A stretch of DNA of 64,000 bases from CBDHFQ01 sp965262565 (GCA_965262565.1 CBDHFQ010000025.1:142217-206216), one strand, 5' to 3'; counted from the stretch's first letter, positions 8,882 through 18,582 are shown. Notes: generated by a model from the letters alone, not told the origin. A program made the numbers and translations.

Positions 8882-10018
8882 TTAGTAAAGTGTAACCTCC
8901 ATTCCGTCGAAGAGAGTTTTAATTCCTGCAGTGGCTATGGTATCTCCCACTTTCAGCCCGGATTTTAGCTCAAAGCCTTCCGCAAGTAATTCCCCTATTT
9001 CTACATTATTTTTTTTCACAATATAGTGCGTATCATTTTTCTCAAGTTGAAATACGAAGGTTCCTTCCGGGGTTTGTGCTACCGCATTAACAGGAACAAT
9101 GGCGTATGACTGATCATTTCTGGAAGGGGCCTTGAAACTAAAACTTACTTCCGCTGCCATGCCAGGCCTGATTTCATCTGTGATATTATCAATACTCACA
9201 ATGACAGGATAAGTGGTAGAATTGTTGGAGTTAAATCCAACTTCTTTGACCGTACAGGTAAAACTTTTACGAGGAATAGCTGTGAAACGTACACTTGCTT
9301 TAGCATTTACCTTCAATTTCGTAATGAACGCCTCGGGAAGGCCAACTAGTACTTCTGTTTTTCCCTCAGCGTTTAATACTGCAATAGGGCTTCCCGCATT
9401 GACCAATTCATTTTCTTCAATGCGAATATCTGAAATGACCCCCGAAAATGGTGCAATGATTCGCGTATAGTCTAATTGGTTTTTAGCTGCTTTTACCTGT
9501 TGATTTGAAGCATTAATTTGAGCTTTAGCAGATACGAATTGAGCCTGAGCCGTTTCATAAGACGAGCGAGCTTGTTCATATTCACTTAGCGGAACACTAT
9601 TATTTTCATATAGTCTTTCTATACGTTGGTAAGAAGACTTGCTGGTGATTAATTGAGTTTCTGCAGAGACTAATTGAGTTTCCGATTGACGTAATTGAGC
9701 TAGCGCTTGATCATAACTTACCTGATAATCTGTCGGATCCATGGAAGCAATTAATTGACCTTTGCGAATTCTATCTCCTATTTCCACATTTACCTTGTTC
9801 ACTGTTCCCGCTACTCTAAAACTTAATTGGGAGACCTTGTTAGATTGAGCAATACCAGAAAAATTTTGGGTGTTGGATCCGTTGGATTGACGTACCATGT
9901 CATATTTTACTGGTCTGGGAACTACTACACCAGTTGTTGTTTCACTTTCTCCACAAGCGGATAGCATAAGCAGGAAAATGAATACATAAGAGTGAATGTG
10001 TCTAAAATGGCTCATCAT
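8882..10018 (-). CDS. RND efflux periplasmic adaptor (membrane fusion protein), lipoprotein
   Basis: The protein has 378 residues. The N-terminus (YVFIFLLMLSACGESE) is a lipoprotein signal with Cys after LSA. The barrel-sandwich halves flank an alpha hairpin: GTVNKVNVEIGDRIRKGQLIASMD at the front and DYTRIIAPFSGVISDIRIEE after the coiled coil (about residues 95-175, rich in Gln, Ala and Ser). The beta-barrel and membrane-proximal domains follow. It bridges the RND permease and the TolC-like channel in the periplasm. It sits 35 bases after the TolC-like gene and 11 bases before the permease. Confidence 0.93.
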   Translation of the reverse strand: MMSHFRHIHSYVFIFLLMLSACGESETTTGVVVPRPVKYDMVRQSNGSNTQNFSGIAQSNKVSQLSFRVAGTVNKVNVEIGDRIRKGQLIASMDPTDYQVSYDQALAQLRQSETQLVSAETQLITSKSSYQRIERLYENNSVPLSEYEQARSSYETAQAQFVSAKAQINASNQQVKAAKNQLDYTRIIAPFSGVISDIRIEENELVNAGSPIAVLNAEGKTEVLVGLPEAFITKLKVNAKASVRFTAIPRKSFTCTVKEVGFNSNNSTTYPVIVSIDNITDEIRPGMAAEVSFSFKAPSRNDQSYAIVPVNAVAQTPEGTFVFQLEKNDTHYIVKKNNVEIGELLAEGFELKSGLKVGDTIATAGIKTLFDGMEVTLY

Positions 10019-10053
10019 GTAATGCGATTATATTGTTTGGGAGATACTCTTAA

Positions 10054-12435
10054 TTATCGATTTAAATAAGAAACAAGTCTGTCAAAGTAGGCTTCTCGCT
10101 CTACCGGAGAAGCTAAAAAGTAGAAAAACCCTACGGATCGTTCTAGGGCAAGAAAATCAGAAATAAATTGGAATATAGCATTAGCTCGTGATAATTCTGC
10201 TTGTAAAGTCGCATTTTGCGCATCAATCAAACTCGTAATATTTACCTGACCTTGCGAATAAGCATCTTGAACAATGCGAAAGTTTTCCCTGGCAGCAGTG
10301 GCTGCCTTCTGAGATAAGGTTACAGTAGCATAAGAAGCTCCGACACTTTCTAATGAAGACCTAACTCTTAATTCTAACTGATTTCTAGCATTTTGGCGGG
10401 AATCCTCTAATTGTAATAGCGAAACTTTCGTTCGTTGAACGTCTATACTTCTCCTTCCTCCCTGAATTAACGGATATTGTATGCCGATCCCTACGTTCCA
10501 TGTGGGTTTAGAAAGGTCTGGTACTAAGCCAAACTGCTGAAGTTCAGGAGAAACAGGGAAAGTCTTAAATTGCTCTACATTATAATTAACATTTCCGGAA
10601 ATGATCATCGAAGGTAGGAAGAAAGCCCGCTGTTGAGATTGCTTTTGCCTTTCCTGAGCTGCTATGCTCAACTGAATTTGTTTTAGTTCCGGCAATAGTC
10701 GAAATGCTTCATCCACCATAAAATCCCCAAACACTTCCAAATCTCCATAATCGTTTACGAATTCCACTATTCTTTCATCAGTGATTAATAGAATAGGCTC
10801 TTCTAGATCGACACTATCTGTTCTAAAGGGCTGGTTGATCGGTAGATTTAGCAATTGGTTGAGCTGAAACTCCGCCTGACGCTTTTGGGCAAAAGCATTA
10901 TTCAAGTTAATATTAGCATTAGCTAATTCAGAGATCCAACGATTAAGGTCGGAAGCACCTGTATAACCTACAGCTTCTTTATTATTAGCGATATCATAGT
11001 TTTCCTGGGTAAGGAGCACATTTTCTCTTTGGATGCGCAGATTGCGTTTAGCCAACAATACATTTAAATATGCCTGGCTGGCATCTAACACTGCATTGAG
11101 CTGCGTCTCTTTAAGTGCAAATTTTTCACTTTCCCTTAAAAGCTTATTAATTTTAATGTTGGCATAAACAGGTTCAGAAAAAAATACCTGGGATAATGAT
11201 CCTCCAGCCAGCCAACCCACTCTTCCTTGAACTCCAAAGGAAGTAGAAGCTGTCTGAGCGTCCACCCCAGTAAAACTTGTATTAGCAGATATTTCTGGTA
11301 ACAAGTTTGATACCGCAGTTTGATAATCTTTTTGTGCCAATCCAACCGATTTTTCTGCTACTGCTATATCTAAATTTTGTTCCAGCACTTGAGCAATGAC
11401 CCCATTTAAAGAATAAATATTTTTCGTGTTAGGCTCTTCAAAATCCACCAATAAAGCCTCCGACATCATATCAAAATCCGGATATTTTTTTACCGTATTA
11501 GCAGTTTGCATATTGATTAAGACCGTTTCAGAAAAATTCTCCATTTCTACCGGAAGATCTGCTGCATTTTCTCCTTTTAATATTTTATACACATCGGTAG
11601 CCACTCTGCGGGGGATACTGTTCAAATTTTCAGAAACTTGATAACCAATCAATACTCCTCTACTTACTAATAAATCACCCAATAAGGCAGAAGAGACCAA
11701 TTGTTTTTTGTTTATCATTTGGATGAGGCTATCAAGCTCCGCTTGAGATATCAAACTAAATTCAGGAAGAAAATAAATGGCGTCAACTTCATCTGGGATA
11801 CCGTCTGCAGTGGCTTTTCCCGTAGCTTCGAGCTTGATGAAAGAAAGATCAACGTCTTTATCATCCAAGGCTTTTTCAAAAAATTGAGGTAAAATATCTA
11901 CGTTTCCTAATGTTTGTTGGGGAGAGATAATACCGAGGTGTTTATAAGGGTAAATGGTCCTCATTACTTCTAAATCTCTCGCTACATTAAATGGAGTTTC
12001 TATATAGGTGAAATTGTGAGCTCCTGAGGTACCACTGTCTGTTTGAGGAACATTTTGAATATTATGGTCGATTACTATAGCAGATATAGAAGGCTTGGGA
12101 AACTGCTTTCTGTCAGCTAAGAAAGTACCAGATAAAGAACCGGAAGCTATCACGAGATCTATTTGATCATCCAGGAAAGCCTTTTGAATGTATTGCTGAA
12201 TTTTTTCAGCATCGAAGCCGCCATAAGCGTAGTGAAAAATTGGATCATATCGATTCTCGAGCAATATGTTTATTTCATGCTCAATGGACTTGGTAAAACT
12301 TAATCTATCTGTACCCTCAGCTGATTCAAATTCATCCGTAATAAGGCTAATATGGATAGAAGGTAAAGGTTGAGTAAATGCAGAGATAACACTCCCTAAC
12401 ATGCAGAAAGCTAAAATGCGTCTAAAAATGTTCAT
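10054..12435 (-). CDS. TolC-like outer-membrane channel with an N-terminal solute-binding-like domain
   Basis: The protein has 793 residues, about 350 longer than a usual TolC-family protein. After a signal peptide, residues about 20-330 resemble the ABC_sub_bind (periplasmic-binding-protein type I) fold: IHISLITDEFESAEG, DLVIASGSLSGTFLADRKQF, HLGIISPQQTLGNVDILPQFF and DAIYFLPEFSLISQAELDSL. A linker leads into a complete outer-membrane efflux domain (about 350-780): LEQNLDIAVAEKSVGLAQKDY, NLLPEISANTSF and, in the second half, GIQYPLIQGGRR with the long helices. It is first in the efflux operon. The domain fusion might sense or capture a ligand before export; this is inference. Confidence 0.88.
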   Translation of the reverse strand: MNIFRRILAFCMLGSVISAFTQPLPSIHISLITDEFESAEGTDRLSFTKSIEHEINILLENRYDPIFHYAYGGFDAEKIQQYIQKAFLDDQIDLVIASGSLSGTFLADRKQFPKPSISAIVIDHNIQNVPQTDSGTSGAHNFTYIETPFNVARDLEVMRTIYPYKHLGIISPQQTLGNVDILPQFFEKALDDKDVDLSFIKLEATGKATADGIPDEVDAIYFLPEFSLISQAELDSLIQMINKKQLVSSALLGDLLVSRGVLIGYQVSENLNSIPRRVATDVYKILKGENAADLPVEMENFSETVLINMQTANTVKKYPDFDMMSEALLVDFEEPNTKNIYSLNGVIAQVLEQNLDIAVAEKSVGLAQKDYQTAVSNLLPEISANTSFTGVDAQTASTSFGVQGRVGWLAGGSLSQVFFSEPVYANIKINKLLRESEKFALKETQLNAVLDASQAYLNVLLAKRNLRIQRENVLLTQENYDIANNKEAVGYTGASDLNRWISELANANINLNNAFAQKRQAEFQLNQLLNLPINQPFRTDSVDLEEPILLITDERIVEFVNDYGDLEVFGDFMVDEAFRLLPELKQIQLSIAAQERQKQSQQRAFFLPSMIISGNVNYNVEQFKTFPVSPELQQFGLVPDLSKPTWNVGIGIQYPLIQGGRRSIDVQRTKVSLLQLEDSRQNARNQLELRVRSSLESVGASYATVTLSQKAATAARENFRIVQDAYSQGQVNITSLIDAQNATLQAELSRANAIFQFISDFLALERSVGFFYFLASPVEREAYFDRLVSYLNR

Positions 12436-12594
12436 TCATCAGGCTGTTTGATGTGTTGCTCGATACTCACAAAGTAAAAGAATAAAATAGCTTGAAGGAA
12501 GAATTCCTGTTATTAATCTAAATTATTCTACCGAATCTTGAGAAAGTGAAATAGATTTCGAAAAGAGACACTTTCATATCTAAAAAATAGGTAA

Positions 12595-12626
12595 TCAATT
12601 GCTTTATCATTCTATGATAAGTAATT
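12595..12626. repeat. Imperfect inverted repeat
   Basis: The arms CAATTGCTTTATCAT and ATGATAAGTAATTG pair with one mismatch and one bulge across a short loop. It lies 160-190 bases upstream of the TolC-like start, where it could be a regulator site, or it may be a second hairpin behind the TRAP operon. Confidence 0.35.
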
Positions 12627-12637
12627 GGCCACAAAAT

Positions 12638-12686
12638 TATAAAGAAAAATCGTTATGAGTCCTTAACAAATGTTAAGAAACGATTT
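12638..12686 (-). terminator. Nested hairpin behind the TRAP operon
   Basis: Outer arms AAATCGTT (12647-12654) and AACGATTT (12679-12686) enclose a second perfect stem, CTTAACA (12662-12668) and TGTTAAG (12671-12677). Read on the minus strand the hairpin is followed by TTTTTCTTT, as expected for an intrinsic terminator about 120 bases after the dctP stop. The stem is AT-rich, so strength is uncertain. Confidence 0.45.
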
Positions 12687-12805
12687 AGATCTCTTTTATT
12701 TTTTGATTCATTTTGAAAACGGCAGCTACTGTTTAAAGAAAAAATGATCCAAAGCAAAGAATTTTTTTGCCACCACTAAATTAGCTTAACCTGGCACCCA
12801 TTAGA

Positions 12806-13927
12806 TTAAGAAAGCTGTTGAATATGATCGAAATATGATTTCTCCGTAACCAAAGACCAGGGACCAATTCTTTGCTTGAATGTTTGGTACGAATCATACA
12901 CCTTTCTGCTAATGGTATCAGAGCCTATTTGTTCTTCTATCGCTTCTTCTGAGAGGTTTCTAAGACGATCCATGACGTCAGAGGGAAAGGTTTTCAAGGT
13001 AACCCCTTCCTCTTTAATGAGCTTTTCGAGATAAATGCCATTTTGAGCGTCGAACTCAGCTAATACCCAGGCATGTGCACGAGCGCAAGCTGTCTCCACG
13101 ATCTCCTGTAGATCTCCTGGGAGGGATTCATAGGTGGATTTATTGATAAAGAATTCTAATTGAGAACCTGGTTCATGCCAACCTGGTGCATAATAAAATT
13201 TAGCAATTTTATGGAAGCCCATTTTATAATCGTGATATGGGCCTATCCATTCAGTGGCATCTATCACTCCTCTTTCAAGGCTGGTATAAATCTCTCCACC
13301 TGCTACCAGTACAGCAGCTCCACCAGCCTTTTCTAACACTTTTCCTCCTAATCCTGGAATTCGCATCTTTAATCCGTTCAAATCAGACACAGCATTGATC
13401 TCACGATTGAACCATCCTCCCATTTGTACTCCTGTATTTCCTCCAGGAAAAGGAACCAGATTAAAGGGAGCATATACTTCTTTCCATAATTCATGGCCAC
13501 CTCCGCTATAAAGCCAGGATTGCAATTGTTGGGCATTCATCCCAAAAGGGACAGCAGCAAAAAACTGCGAAGCAGGGGATTTTCCTGCCCAATAATAAGA
13601 AGCTCCACTTCCCATATCAGCTGTACCACTGGAAACTGCATCAAATGCCTCTAAGGCAGGAACTAACTCTCCCCCTCCATACACTTTGATTGAAATTCTC
13701 CCAGCTGACATGGTTTTTACCCATTCTGCCAACATATTAGCTACCTCACCCAAGACAGGAAAATTAGGGGGCCAGGTAGTTACCATATTCCAACGATATT
13801 TTTTATCTGAAATAACAGCCGGACCTGATGCATTGTCCTGTGCATTATTATTATTACAAGATGTCGCCAATAATGGAGCTGAAAGTGTAGCTAGTAATCC
13901 TTTTTTCAGAAATGTATTCCTTTTCAT
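12806..13927 (-). CDS. dctP: TRAP transporter solute-binding protein (DctP/TakP-like), lipoprotein
   Basis: The protein has 373 residues with a lipoprotein signal (LSAPLLATSC). The mature part closely follows the TakP branch of DctP proteins: WPPNFPVLGEVANMLAEWV, IKVYGGGELVPALEAFDAVS, ASYYWAGKSPASQFFAAVPFG, QMGGWFNREI, LKMRIPGLGGKVL and IDATEWIGPYHDY. In TakP the Gln, Arg and Glu-Trp of the last three motifs surround a 2-oxoacid and a cation, so a keto acid or sugar acid is the likely ligand. It delivers solute to the DctQM permease encoded just upstream (66-base gap). It closes a five-gene operon with a PQQ sugar dehydrogenase. Confidence 0.93.
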   Translation of the reverse strand: MKRNTFLKKGLLATLSAPLLATSCNNNNAQDNASGPAVISDKKYRWNMVTTWPPNFPVLGEVANMLAEWVKTMSAGRISIKVYGGGELVPALEAFDAVSSGTADMGSGASYYWAGKSPASQFFAAVPFGMNAQQLQSWLYSGGGHELWKEVYAPFNLVPFPGGNTGVQMGGWFNREINAVSDLNGLKMRIPGLGGKVLEKAGGAAVLVAGGEIYTSLERGVIDATEWIGPYHDYKMGFHKIAKFYYAPGWHEPGSQLEFFINKSTYESLPGDLQEIVETACARAHAWVLAEFDAQNGIYLEKLIKEEGVTLKTFPSDVMDRLRNLSEEAIEEQIGSDTISRKVYDSYQTFKQRIGPWSLVTEKSYFDHIQQLS

Positions 13928-13993
13928 AGTTCAAGATCCAGGGTCTGGAGGTAAACGAGTAAATCTATTAGTTCAGATTAAAGATACCTTATT

Positions 13994-15340
13994 TTAAGAA
14001 AAAATATGGATTATTCCTGGAAAGGCGATAACTACTGCTAGCATTATCAATTGAATAACGACAAAAGGGATTATTCCCCGGTATATCTGGCGGGTACTTA
14101 TATGGTCGGGAACGACTCCTTTCAAATAAAATAGGGAAAAACCAAATGGAGGAGTGAGAAAAGAGGTCTGCAAATTCAATGCTATCAATACGCCTACCCA
14201 TAACATATCCATTTCCAATGCATTAAATACAGGGGTTACCACAGGAACGATGATAAAAATAATTTCGATAAAATCTATGAAAAACCCTGCCAGAAAAATA
14301 GTGAGCATTACTAATCCCAGAAAAGCCATAGGAGGTAGTTGAGCTTGGGTAATTAAATCCACCAAATAGTCATCAGCTCCTAAGGTTCTAAAGATCAAGG
14401 TAAAAGTAGTAGCTCCAAGTAAAATGAAAAATACCATGGCCGTAAGATGAGTCGTTTCTCTCATTACTTCTTTTAGTAAACCCAGGTGGAATTTTTGTTG
14501 AAGCATGGTGAGTCCAGTAGCTGCCAATGCTCCTACCGCAGCAGCTTCCGTGGGAGAAGCTATTCCGGCAAATATGGATCCCAGGACAAGGATGATAAGC
14601 AAAAGGGGAAGAACGAAAGCCTTAATCACTTCGATGATGAACAGTGAATCGGATTGCTGGGAATCTTCTGGCAAATCTATGGTAGGTGCCACTTCCGGTC
14701 TAATATAAGATACCAATAAAATGTAAATGATATACAGTCCCACTAAAATTAATCCCGGAACCAGGGCACTAGAAAACATAGTCCCTACATCTACCTGACC
14801 CACTCCACGGCTACTGCTGCTAATAGTATCTGCTAATAGTACAAGAACGATAGAAGGAGGGATAATTTGTCCCAATGTCCCGGAAGAAGCAATAGTTCCA
14901 GTAGCTAATTCTGCTTGATATCCTTTTTTTAGCATGACTGGAAGGCTGATAAGGCCCATAGTAACTACTGTAGCTCCGACTATTCCCGTCGAAGCGGCTA
15001 ATAAGGCACCGACGATGACTACTGAGATGGCTAATCCCCCTTTGAGCTTTCCAAATAATCTTGCCATCGTAACTAATAAACTTTCAGCTAAGCCCGATTT
15101 TTCCAGCATAATTCCCATATAAATAAACAGAGGGACAGCCATGAGAATGAAATTATTCATCACCCCCATAAATCGCGAAGGAAGAAGTTGGAAATCTCTT
15201 ATTGAAAAGTAATCAGGGGCAAACATCCATATAGCCAACCCGAACATAGTGGAAACTCCGCCTAATGTGAAAGCGACAGGATATCCCATCAAGATTAATC
15301 CAAATATCAGTAGAAATAAAATAAGGGCAAGAATTTCCAT
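13994..15340 (-). CDS. dctM: TRAP transporter large permease subunit (DctM)
   Basis: The protein has 448 residues and about a dozen hydrophobic segments. Family motifs are present: ILMGYPVAFTLGG near the start, MAVPLFIYMGIMLEKSG, STGIVGATVVTMGLISLPVML, GTLGQIIPPSIVLVLLAD and, near the end, LQTSFLTPPFGFSLFYLKGV. It forms the ion-coupled translocation path of a TRAP importer in the inner membrane. The small subunit gene ends 6 bases before its start and the binding-protein gene begins 66 bases after its stop. Confidence 0.95.
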   Translation of the reverse strand: MEILALILFLLIFGLILMGYPVAFTLGGVSTMFGLAIWMFAPDYFSIRDFQLLPSRFMGVMNNFILMAVPLFIYMGIMLEKSGLAESLLVTMARLFGKLKGGLAISVVIVGALLAASTGIVGATVVTMGLISLPVMLKKGYQAELATGTIASSGTLGQIIPPSIVLVLLADTISSSSRGVGQVDVGTMFSSALVPGLILVGLYIIYILLVSYIRPEVAPTIDLPEDSQQSDSLFIIEVIKAFVLPLLLIILVLGSIFAGIASPTEAAAVGALAATGLTMLQQKFHLGLLKEVMRETTHLTAMVFFILLGATTFTLIFRTLGADDYLVDLITQAQLPPMAFLGLVMLTIFLAGFFIDFIEIIFIIVPVVTPVFNALEMDMLWVGVLIALNLQTSFLTPPFGFSLFYLKGVVPDHISTRQIYRGIIPFVVIQLIMLAVVIAFPGIIHIFS

Positions 15341-15346
15341 GAATAA

Positions 15347-15850
15347 CTAAGAGTTAACTTGTTGGATAGTGAGGATGGAAGACAATAAAGAGGATACTGC
15401 CTGCAATAATAGGAATAAGAAAGCCACTGGGATAGAGAATTTTAATATGTAAAGGGCTGGAAGGCCTCCAGGTTGGGGGGACGCTTCTCCTATATTCCAT
15501 GAATTAAGTGCATATTTATATCCTACCCAAATAATTAATGTTGTCCAGGGGATTAACAATAGAATAGCTCCCACTAAATTTACCCAGGCCTTTCTTTTTT
15601 CGGACCAATTAGTATACAACATATCTACCCTTACATGTTTGCCTTGTTGAAAAGCATATCCCGCTCCCAATAAAAAAACGAAAGCAAAAAAGTAAATTTC
15701 CAATTCATTGATCCAGATAAACGAAAAATCAAACACGTATCGGAAAAGCACATCTATACAAACCACCCAAACCAGTATACTCGTAAGCCAGCTTACTCCA
15801 TTTCCGACGACTTCATTGATTCTGTCAATCAATGTGATAAGTTTTTTCAT
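15347..15850 (-). CDS. dctQ: TRAP transporter small permease subunit (DctQ)
   Basis: The protein has 167 residues and four predicted membrane helices. It starts with NEVVGNGVSWLTSILVWVVCIDVLFRYVF, the usual first helix, and contains WINELEIYFFAFVFLLGAGYAFQQGKHVRVDM-type sequence, typical of the family. It pairs with DctM. Ten bases separate it from the PQQ dehydrogenase gene upstream and 6 from dctM downstream. Confidence 0.92.
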   Translation of the reverse strand: MKKLITLIDRINEVVGNGVSWLTSILVWVVCIDVLFRYVFDFSFIWINELEIYFFAFVFLLGAGYAFQQGKHVRVDMLYTNWSEKRKAWVNLVGAILLLIPWTTLIIWVGYKYALNSWNIGEASPQPGGLPALYILKFSIPVAFLFLLLQAVSSLLSSILTIQQVNS

Positions 15851-15860
15851 ACTGGATGAT

Positions 15861-17591
15861 TTAAATAGTTGTCCCCCTTCTTTCTTCTGCCACTTCTTCC
15901 GCTCTTATTGCGCTAGCTTTGTTTCCAAAATCTTTGCGAATGTAACTCAATATATGCGCAATTTCTTCATCGGCCAAGTGATCGTAAGATGGCATTTCTT
16001 GTTCGTATGATTGCCCATTGACTTCTATTTTTTCAGAAAGTCCTTGCAGCATGATCTGAATCAGGCGGGCCTTGTCTCCAATGACCCAATCGGTCCTAGC
16101 CAGCGGAGGAATCAAGCCTTCAGCCCCTAATCCGTCAGGCCTATGGCAACTTGCACAATGTTGAAGGTAAAGTTGTTGGCCTTTTGATAAATCATCTTCC
16201 AAAGCGGTATGCGACCAGTTTTCAGTAGCTAAAGCGATAGGCTCTTGCTCCTCCTTCAAGATCGTGTTGGAGGCTTGTTGCACGAGAAAATCATGTTCCT
16301 CCTTTTCAACAGCAGTTAACCGAATGATTCTATCTGGACCAGGCGGGAGGGTGTCATAAAGCCAGCTTTGTAATCTCGGGTGCCAGTCCATATTACTTGT
16401 AGTGAGAAATATTTCTCCACGAGGGGAAACACATATATCTCTCATTCTTCCCAATACTCTTTGCAAATAGATATGCTCGGATTGAATGTGCTTACCGTTC
16501 TGATCCAGGGTCAATACGCGCAGCGCTCTCCCTTTTAAGTTGACACTCAATATGCTGTGCTGCCATTCAGGAATAGTAGGATGATCGAAATAGGCTATCC
16601 CCGCAACAGCAATCGTAGGTGTCCACGCTTTTAATGGTTCTTGAATGGGATATTGGTTACAAAAAGCTTCTTCCTTACGATTATCGCAATAGCCTTCCAC
16701 TTCAGGCCAACCATAATTTTTCCCAGCTATCAGTAGGTTTACTTCATCATCATTATTCGGTCCGTGTTCAGAGCTATAAATCTGACCTCTTCCGTAGGTC
16801 AAGCCCTGAGCATTCCGATGTCCATATGTATAAATTAAACTGCCAGGGATTGGATTATCCGAAGGAACGCTACCATCTGGATTCATCCGCAATATTTTTC
16901 CGCCCAAAAAGGCTAAATCCTGGCTTCCTTCTTTATTTCCTGCATCTCCTGTACTCAACAGTAATTTATGATCGGAAGTAAACAGCATCCTCGAGCCATT
17001 GTGATAGGATTTCCCGGGTATACTATCTAGAATTATTTGTGGATCTAAGAGGGTATCCCCCTCAAATTTATATCGGGTGAGACGAGAGAGAATGTTTTCC
17101 TTTTTTTGATGATCCAGGTAAGAAAAAGTGTAGTGTAAATATACAAATGGGGTTCTGTCCCATTCGGGATGAAGCGCCATACTAAGAAGGCCTCTCGATT
17201 TTTTATAGTGAACATCTTCTAGCTGTAGTAGCCTTTGTTGTTCTCCATTTTGGGGGTGAATTCTGCTGACCACTCCTTTTTGTTCGGTGAGCCAAAGCCA
17301 TTGATCAGGACCATAATTGATATCCCAGGGCACATCGAATTCATTGGGGAGAACCTCCAACGTTAACATCGTGCTATCCAATTGTAAATATGAGTGTTCG
17401 ACATCTTGGATAAAGGTCACAGGGATAGTATTTACATGCTTATTCTTTGATTGATGAGTTGAATGTTCTTTTGGCTGGCAAGAGGAAAAAGAAAAAACAC
17501 AAACTCCTAAAAGCATCAGGAGCAGATCATAAGGATGTATAGAGAAAAAGTTTACAATGAAAAATGGCAGAAATGAAGTAATTCTGATCAT
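15861..17591 (-). CDS. PQQ-dependent aldose (sugar) dehydrogenase fused to cytochrome c
   Basis: The protein has 576 residues. A lipoprotein signal lies near residues 25-38 (LLGVCVFSFSSC), so a start at an inner Met is possible. Residues about 70-440 form a soluble-type PQQ glucose/aldose dehydrogenase propeller: LLSMALHPEWDRTPFVYLHY, HNGSRMLFTSDHKLLLSTGD, YGHRNAQGLTY, IYSSEHGPNNDDEVN and NYGWPEVEG. The C-terminal part is a class I cytochrome c with HCASCH and a likely Met ligand in QEMPSYDHL. It would oxidise aldose sugars at the outer face and pass electrons to its own haem. It is the second gene of the isomerase-dehydrogenase-TRAP operon, with 10-base gaps on both sides. Confidence 0.92.
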   Translation of the reverse strand: MIRITSFLPFFIVNFFSIHPYDLLLMLLGVCVFSFSSCQPKEHSTHQSKNKHVNTIPVTFIQDVEHSYLQLDSTMLTLEVLPNEFDVPWDINYGPDQWLWLTEQKGVVSRIHPQNGEQQRLLQLEDVHYKKSRGLLSMALHPEWDRTPFVYLHYTFSYLDHQKKENILSRLTRYKFEGDTLLDPQIILDSIPGKSYHNGSRMLFTSDHKLLLSTGDAGNKEGSQDLAFLGGKILRMNPDGSVPSDNPIPGSLIYTYGHRNAQGLTYGRGQIYSSEHGPNNDDEVNLLIAGKNYGWPEVEGYCDNRKEEAFCNQYPIQEPLKAWTPTIAVAGIAYFDHPTIPEWQHSILSVNLKGRALRVLTLDQNGKHIQSEHIYLQRVLGRMRDICVSPRGEIFLTTSNMDWHPRLQSWLYDTLPPGPDRIIRLTAVEKEEHDFLVQQASNTILKEEQEPIALATENWSHTALEDDLSKGQQLYLQHCASCHRPDGLGAEGLIPPLARTDWVIGDKARLIQIMLQGLSEKIEVNGQSYEQEMPSYDHLADEEIAHILSYIRKDFGNKASAIRAEEVAEERRGTTI

Positions 17592-17601
17592 CTATAGAAA
17601 G

Positions 17602-18582
17602 TTAGTTTGAAACAAGTTGGTATTCTGTTAACCAGGATCGCAATTGTTGTAAATCTCTTTTCATGATGGAATAAATCTCTTCCGGCTTTTTAGTAATCTC
17701 TTTTTTTCCACTTTGAGCACCTCCCAAGTCATATTCTAAGTGAAGTGAAATAGGGGCTTTGATGCCATAGGACCGGATAGCTTTAAAATATGCGGGAAAA
17801 TCTACCATTCCCTGACCTAAAGGTACATTCTCGACTTTCCATTTCCCATTTTTCTGAACCCATTTGAAATCTTTAATGACGATAGATTTGATACGGGAAG
17901 CGATTAATCTCAATTCTGTGGGCCAGGATAATCCACCTTCTACAGTTGCATGCCTGATATCGTATTGTACCCCCATACCTTCAGGATCTGCATCTTTTAG
18001 CATTTCGTATACTTCCCACAATGAAGCTCCTACGAATCTTCCTGCATGATTTTGATAGGCACCTGTCAAATTGAGCTTGACATTTAGGTCGGCTAATGCT
18101 GCTAATTTTTCACGGAAGGCTTGTATGGCTTCGGGGATACTTCCTTCATCGGGATATCTGAACCAGTTGGCTCGATAATATTCAATGCCTTCAGCACTAG
18201 CTGTTTCCAATACCCTTTGATGTAGGGGATTGACTTCATCTATGGCGGTGGTCATCATCAATGGCGATAATCCAGCTTTTTTTATAGCAGCCACTGCTTT
18301 AGGTAAATCCGTTTCTACATTCTCTGGGAGAACATGTCCTCCCGGCCGCACGGTCAAATCCAGTCCATCAAATCCCATTTCTGCTGCTCTGGCAGCCATC
18401 TCTTCATATTCCAAAAACTGTAAATGTTTGGAAAAAAGATGAATACTAAAGGCATCAGTTGGAGTATTTGAGGATTCTTCATCAGAAAAAGGCGTACACC
18501 AGGCAGTAAAAGGAACAGCCATGCCAGCAAGAGCCGTCGTTTTTATAAAAGATCTTCGATTATGTAAGGGGAGAGGAGTCAT
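17602..18582 (-). CDS. Sugar phosphate isomerase/epimerase-like TIM-barrel protein, Tat-exported
   Basis: The protein has 326 residues. The N-terminus has a twin-arginine signal (NRRSFIKTTALAGMAVPFTAWC). The mature part follows the AP-endonuclease-2/xylose-isomerase-like barrel: MGFDGLDLTVRPGGHVLPE, NLTGAYQNHAGRFVGASLWE, GVQYDIRHATVEGG, SIVIKDFKW and PISLHLEYDLGG, with His, Asp and Glu at the strand ends for metal binding. Export suggests action on free sugars in the periplasm, next to the periplasmic PQQ dehydrogenase encoded 10 bases downstream. It is the first gene of that operon. Confidence 0.88.
   Translation of the reverse strand: MTPLPLHNRRSFIKTTALAGMAVPFTAWCTPFSDEESSNTPTDAFSIHLFSKHLQFLEYEEMAARAAEMGFDGLDLTVRPGGHVLPENVETDLPKAVAAIKKAGLSPLMMTTAIDEVNPLHQRVLETASAEGIEYYRANWFRYPDEGSIPEAIQAFREKLAALADLNVKLNLTGAYQNHAGRFVGASLWEVYEMLKDADPEGMGVQYDIRHATVEGGLSWPTELRLIASRIKSIVIKDFKWVQKNGKWKVENVPLGQGMVDFPAYFKAIRSYGIKAPISLHLEYDLGGAQSGKKEITKKPEEIYSIMKRDLQQLRSWLTEYQLVSN

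Larger units (their letters stand above)
12436..12805. other. Intergenic region between the TRAP and efflux operons
   Basis: There is no coding frame that I would support. It should hold the promoter of the efflux operon (near 12440-12540) and the end of the TRAP transcript. Two inverted repeats are visible, at 12595-12626 and 12647-12686; the second is listed as a terminator. Confidence 0.6.

Noticed and set aside
16619..16981. 120-codon plus-strand frame inside the PQQ dehydrogenase gene
   Set aside because: Antisense shadow of a conserved propeller domain, no family features.
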